From: Schistosoma mansoni
Taxonomy: Eukaryota; Platyhelminthes; Trematoda; Strigeidida; Schistosomatidae
Direction of reading: 5' to 3'
NCBI RefSeq assembly: GCF_000237925.1
Contig: NC_031502.1
Span: forward strand, 13,104,675 to 13,168,674
Length of the DNA stretch: 64,000 nt
Within the stretch, counting starts at the first letter, position 1. Each line of letters begins with the position of its first letter. Below, piece by piece: positions 60,538 through 64,000 of the stretch. The notes beneath the pieces were generated by a model. That model searched no databases. It was not told where the DNA came from and saw only the letters and a list, made by a program, of their open reading frames with translations. Both the position numbers and the translations under genes were made by a program.

Positions 60538-60863
60538 TGTAGCTGTAAATAATTCCCCAAAATCAATAGCTCATTAAGTGTTCGACATTGGATGCTGACT
60601 ACGTTGTTTAAGTGGACTTGTTTAGCTGAAGGCTTTCGGTCATGCATCCGCACCAGATCACGTTTCAACACAGCGTGGGACACAGCTCCTACGTTTCATT
60701 AGCCAGCTTATAGAAAAGGTCCTCGATATATTGGTAACGAATCAAATATATCTTTCCTGCCTCTTCTCGTCTGACTTCTGATTTCTATCTGACTGGGAAC
60801 GATCGAACATAGAAGGTGCTACTGGTATCCAGTTGTAAAACTAGAATATCCGTTGCATCATCA
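60538..60863 (+). mobile_element. 5' LTR of a CsRn1/Boudicca-type gypsy element
   Basis: 326 bp, starting TGTAGC and ending ATCA (TG...CA). The limits are set by the homology with the solo LTRs at 1979-2301 and 5485-5807 and by the primer-binding site that follows after one base. The length is close to what I recall for the Boudicca LTR. Confidence 0.75.
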
Positions 60864-60864
60864 T

Positions 60865-60882
60865 TGGTGAGACCGACGTGAT
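60865..60882 (+). promoter_or_regulatory. Primer-binding site, tRNA-Trp type
   Basis: TGGTGAGACCGACGTGAT lies one base after the LTR end. It resembles the complement of a tRNA-Trp 3' end, the primer reported for CsRn1-clade elements, with about two mismatches to what I remember. Confidence 0.7.
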
Positions 60883-61043
60883 CTGGTACACCAAGTCAAT
60901 ATACTGTGAGTCTGTTCCATTTTGGAATATTATTATTCATTGTTATTCTTTATTTGAATTTTATATATTGTGATATACTTTTTTTCGCGAATTTTTTTTC
61001 TCGGATATATTTTAATTAGACATTTTTCGTTAGCTATATTACT

Positions 61044-61877
61044 ATGACGGAACACTCACCCAAGGTCTTTAAGTTAAAGTCTATTCCCCCTATTTCGATT
61101 CAGTTAACGCCATTTTGGCCCGACAATATCGAGTCCTGGTTCTGCTATGCAGAAGCCGATTTTTGCATGCACGGAATCACGGACTCGCGCACACGTTTCC
61201 TCGCGGTAGTTAAGGCGTTACCGCGCGAGTTTAACAGGTACGTAACACCTAGTATGTTTACTAGTGATGTTTCCGAACCTTACGAATCGCTTAAGCTATC
61301 GATTTTAAAACGCGGAGACCTAACTGATCGACAACGGTTAGACCAACTCCTTAACAATATCGACTTACAACATGGTTCTGCGACGGACATGTTGCTTAGA
61401 ATGAGAGAAGTCATCGGCCAACGAACTTTCGATGATGGCCTATTTCGACAACTTTTCTTGTCTAAACTCCCTCAACAGGTGCAGGCAGTGCTTGTTTCAT
61501 TTCAAAACAATGCCATAGATGAACTAGCTGCATCTGCCGATCGAATCTTGGAAATCACCAAATTTTCTAAGGCCGAGGTTTTTACTATCAAAGAAAAACC
61601 CCAATCGACCTCGACTGACATGGCCGAACTATGTCACACGCTTACACGATATCTTGGAGTTCGCAATGACCGTAGTCGGTCAAAAACCCCGCGTAGAAGC
61701 GCCTCACGTAAGCGATCTGGCTCTCGACCACGAGAGACAGACAATCCCGACTGGTGCTGGTATCATAACCAGTACGGTAAATTTTCCAGAAACTGCAGGA
61801 AACCTTGCAATTATCCGACCCCAAAATCGAGTGACACGAAAAACAGTTCGGGAAACTTCCCAGCCGGCACGCGTTAA
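61044..61877 (+). CDS. gag: Gypsy Gag polyprotein (CsRn1 clade), 277 residues
   Basis: Structural protein of the retroelement particle. It is open from ATG 61044 to TAA 61875-61877. A capsid-like region has the [20 protein letters not shown] block (residues ~30-50), an LPREFNRYV piece, and [20 protein letters not shown] (~118-138). A basic Arg/Ser stretch precedes one zinc knuckle of the unusual C-x2-H-x9-C-x3-C form (CWYH ... NC ... PC, residues ~240-257), the CHCC type that marks the CsRn1 clade. Pol overlaps its last 43 nt in the -1 frame. The frame has no internal stop, unlike all the other gypsy relics in the window. Confidence 0.9.
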   Translation: MTEHSPKVFKLKSIPPISIQLTPFWPDNIESWFCYAEADFCMHGITDSRTRFLAVVKALPREFNRYVTPSMFTSDVSEPYESLKLSILKRGDLTDRQRLDQLLNNIDLQHGSATDMLLRMREVIGQRTFDDGLFRQLFLSKLPQQVQAVLVSFQNNAIDELAASADRILEITKFSKAEVFTIKEKPQSTSTDMAELCHTLTRYLGVRNDRSRSKTPRRSASRKRSGSRPRETDNPDWCWYHNQYGKFSRNCRKPCNYPTPKSSDTKNSSGNFPAGTR

Positions 61878-64000
61878 CGGCAACCGTAGCCGGCGAACAC
61901 AGCCGCCTCTTATATGTCACGGATGTGACTACGAAAGTTCGCTACCTCGTCGACACTGGCGCAGAAGTTAGCGTTCTTCCAGCAAATCTCGACGACAGAC
62001 TTCGCGAGTCTGTTTTAAGTTTACAGGCGGCAAACGGAAAGCCGATCGCTACTTACGGTAAAAGGTACGTCTACCTTAACGTGGGTTTACGCAAACCCAT
62101 ACACTGGATTTTCGTTGTTGCAGACGTCTCTATGCCGATCATTGGTATAGACCTGTTACAACACCACAATCTACTCATCGACACACGCGCACGAAGGTTA
62201 ATAGACGGAAACACTAAGTTATCCGTTTGCGTAACTCCTTGTTCTGGTTGCAGGTTATCCCCAGTCACGATTAAGCACGCCATAGACCCCTTGTACCAAG
62301 CAGTACTCGACAAATACCCCGGGATATACCAATCGCAATCGAAATTAAGTTGTGTAACCAGCAATGTTACACATCACATCTCGACTACAGGACCACCTAT
62401 ATTTTCGAAAGCCCGAAGACTCGCTCCCGAAAAGCTTAGGTTAGCTAAAAACGAATTCAACCACATGATGGACCTAGGAATAATTCGACCATCGAATAGT
62501 CCATGGGCATCCCCATTGCACATGGTCCCTAAAAAGGACAGCAATGATTGGCGGCCAACTGGTGATTATCGGCGTCTGAATGCTAAAACCATTCCCGATC
62601 GTTACCCGCTGCCTCATATTCACGATTTGACAGCTACCTTGAAAGGTACAACTGTCTTTTCGAAAATCGACTTGGTTAAAGCTTATAACCAAATCCCGAT
62701 GGCACCTGACGACATTCCTAAAACCGCCATCATCACTCCCTTCGGTCTTTACGAATTTCTACGAATGCCTTTTGGTTTAAGAAATGCGGCTCAAACCTTC
62801 CAAAGGTTTATAGACGACGTCTTCCGAGGTCTCAACTTCATACATGCGTATGTTGATGACTGTCTAATAGCAAGTTCGGACAGAGAATCACATCTCAAGC
62901 ATCTGGACATGGTTTTCGATCGACTCCAAAGGTATGGCATTACTGTCAACATTCAGAAATGCCAAATCGGAACAAACTCTCTAGACTTCTTAGGACACAC
63001 TATTGATGCCCAAGGCATCCGACCCCTTAGGAGCAAAGTGGCGGCCATTCTGGATTACCCAGAACCGACCACGATCAAGCGACTGCGAACTTTTAACGGA
63101 CTCGTGAGTTTCTATAGACGGTTCATACCTAAATGCGCATCCTTAATGAAACCGTTAACCGATCAGCTTCGTGGAAATGCGAAATCAATTAGTTTAGACG
63201 ACATAGCCCGTAAAGCATTCTCCACAGTTAAGGAACACATCGCTAAAGCAACCCTGCTTGCCCATCAGGACACTCAAGCGCCCATTAGTATCGCAGTAGA
63301 CGCATCCGACTCAGCAATCGGAGCAGTCTTACAACAATGGGTTAACAACTCGTGGCAACCTTTAGGATTTTTCTCGAGACGGTTGCTAGACGCGGAATCT
63401 AGGTACAGCACGTTCGGTAGGGGACTCCTAGCTATGTATTGTGCTGTACGGCATTTCCAACATTCCATCGAAGGAAGAGAATTCACGCTTTTCACCGATC
63501 ACAAACCTCTTACCTTCTCTTTAAGTTCGTCCTCAGACAAGTACTCACCGCGAGAGTCTCGACAACTCGACTACATTTCGCAGTTTACTTCAGACATACG
63601 ACACATTTCTGGAGCAAACAATGTAGTCGCAGACGCCTTGTCTCGAATTAGCTCCTTGAACAGTTTCCAAGGAATCGACCTTCTTAAACTCGCTCAGCTT
63701 CAAAAAGAAGACATTGATCTTCAGCATGAGTTATCCTCGACAACTCTTAAACTAAGTATTAGGCAGATGGGAACAGGTAAGGAAACCTTACTCTGTGACA
63801 CATCTACAGGTAGGGATCGTCCAATTGTACCAAAACATTATCGCCGCAACGTCTTCAATACGTTGCACAATCTTTCTCATCCAGGTGCTCGTGCAACAAT
63901 CGAACTTAAAGCCGAACGATTTTGTTGGCCTGGCATGAATAAAGACGTGAGGGAGTGGGCACGCTCCTGTGTAAGCTGTCAGAAATCTAAGGTGATCAGA
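61835..64000 (+). CDS. pol: Gypsy Pol polyprotein (protease, RT, RNase H, start of integrase), cut by the window edge
   Basis: Open in the -1 frame relative to gag from just after a stop (61832-61834) to the window end, over 720 codons. Domains in order: protease with DTGA at 61952-61963 and a downstream [10 protein letters not shown] with [48 protein letters not shown] and the catalytic YVDD at 62849-62860; RNase H with [15 protein letters not shown] and TDHKPLTF; integrase zinc finger with H-x-x-x-H (HNLSHPG) and CVSCQK at the end. The RNase H block that should hold the catalytic Glu reads [11 protein letters not shown], so that residue appears to be Gly. Integrase core and 3' LTR lie beyond the window. 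The frame has no stop. Confidence 0.92.
61850..61856 (+). promoter_or_regulatory. -1 ribosomal frameshift heptamer GGGAAAC
   Basis: Lies within the gag-pol overlap (61835-61877) in the phase G-GGA-AAC relative to gag, the canonical X-XXY-YYZ form used by some retroviruses. Slipping back one base leads directly into the pol frame. A downstream pseudoknot or stem was not established. Confidence 0.65.

Larger units (their letters stand above)
57903..60723. repeat. 2.8-kb duplicated segment, second copy
   Basis: Counterpart of 54279-57099. This copy continues without a gap on both sides: into CR1 ORF1 on the left and through the gypsy LTR into gag on the right. It is therefore likely to be the genuine one. 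Confidence 0.95.

Overview
The window looks like a piece of a flatworm genome, most likely a blood fluke (Schistosoma). It is AT-rich and intron-containing. Two ribosomal protein genes carry introns of only 33 and 40 nt, a size known from schistosomes. The repeats are the expected schistosome set: RTE and CR1 non-LTR elements, a Ty3/gypsy element of CsRn1/Boudicca type with a tRNA-Trp-like primer site, a Merlin DNA-transposon relic, and a satellite that resembles the schistosome Sm1-7 repeat as I remember it. Four gaps of exactly 200 N (4428-4627, 6258-6457, 54079-54278, 57100-57299) show this is a scaffold. No bacterial-style operons or CRISPR arrays are present.

Host genes are few. (1) 6899-8573 (+) is a three-exon gene for a small Dpy-30-domain protein. 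(2) 30455-31635 (+) is a complete four-exon gene for ribosomal protein eL30. (3) 32627-41830 (-) is a zyxin-family LIM-domain gene: three exons fit together in phase, but the exon completing the third LIM domain was not found. (4) 47549-47830 (-) is the gene for ribosomal protein eS21, with a 33-nt intron. Two exon-like segments (16825-16955 and 20341-20487, +) may belong to an unrecognised gene whose intron holds a gypsy relic.

Region by region: 1-6257 is a scaffold patch with an 823-bp inverted repeat, a ~1-kb direct repeat, RTE 3' ends, solo LTRs and a dimeric satellite. 8.9-13.6 kb holds a possible Penelope relic, a gypsy gag relic and a full-length 525-bp SINE-like retroposon. 14.7-25.2 kb holds several RTE fragments and a gypsy relic. 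25.5-26.3 kb is a Merlin relic. Intron 2 of the LIM gene holds a three-level nest: a SINE-like element inside an RTE inside an older RTE, with both insertions bounded by target-site duplications. 51.2-54.0 kb (-) is a CR1 ORF2, and 57.3-57.9 kb (-) is a CR1 ORF1. From 60538 to the window edge runs a gypsy element (LTR, primer site, gag, pol) with an open pol frame and a classical -1 slippery heptamer in the gag-pol overlap.

Two points stand out. First, 54279-57099 repeats 57903-60723, and removing the first copy would bring the CR1 ORF2 next to its ORF1, so the first copy is probably a redundant contig. Second, 50241-50299 can fold as a type I hammerhead ribozyme with a nearly complete core. 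I found no convincing new multi-gene system. The window is mostly transposon strata around four housekeeping or cytoskeletal genes.
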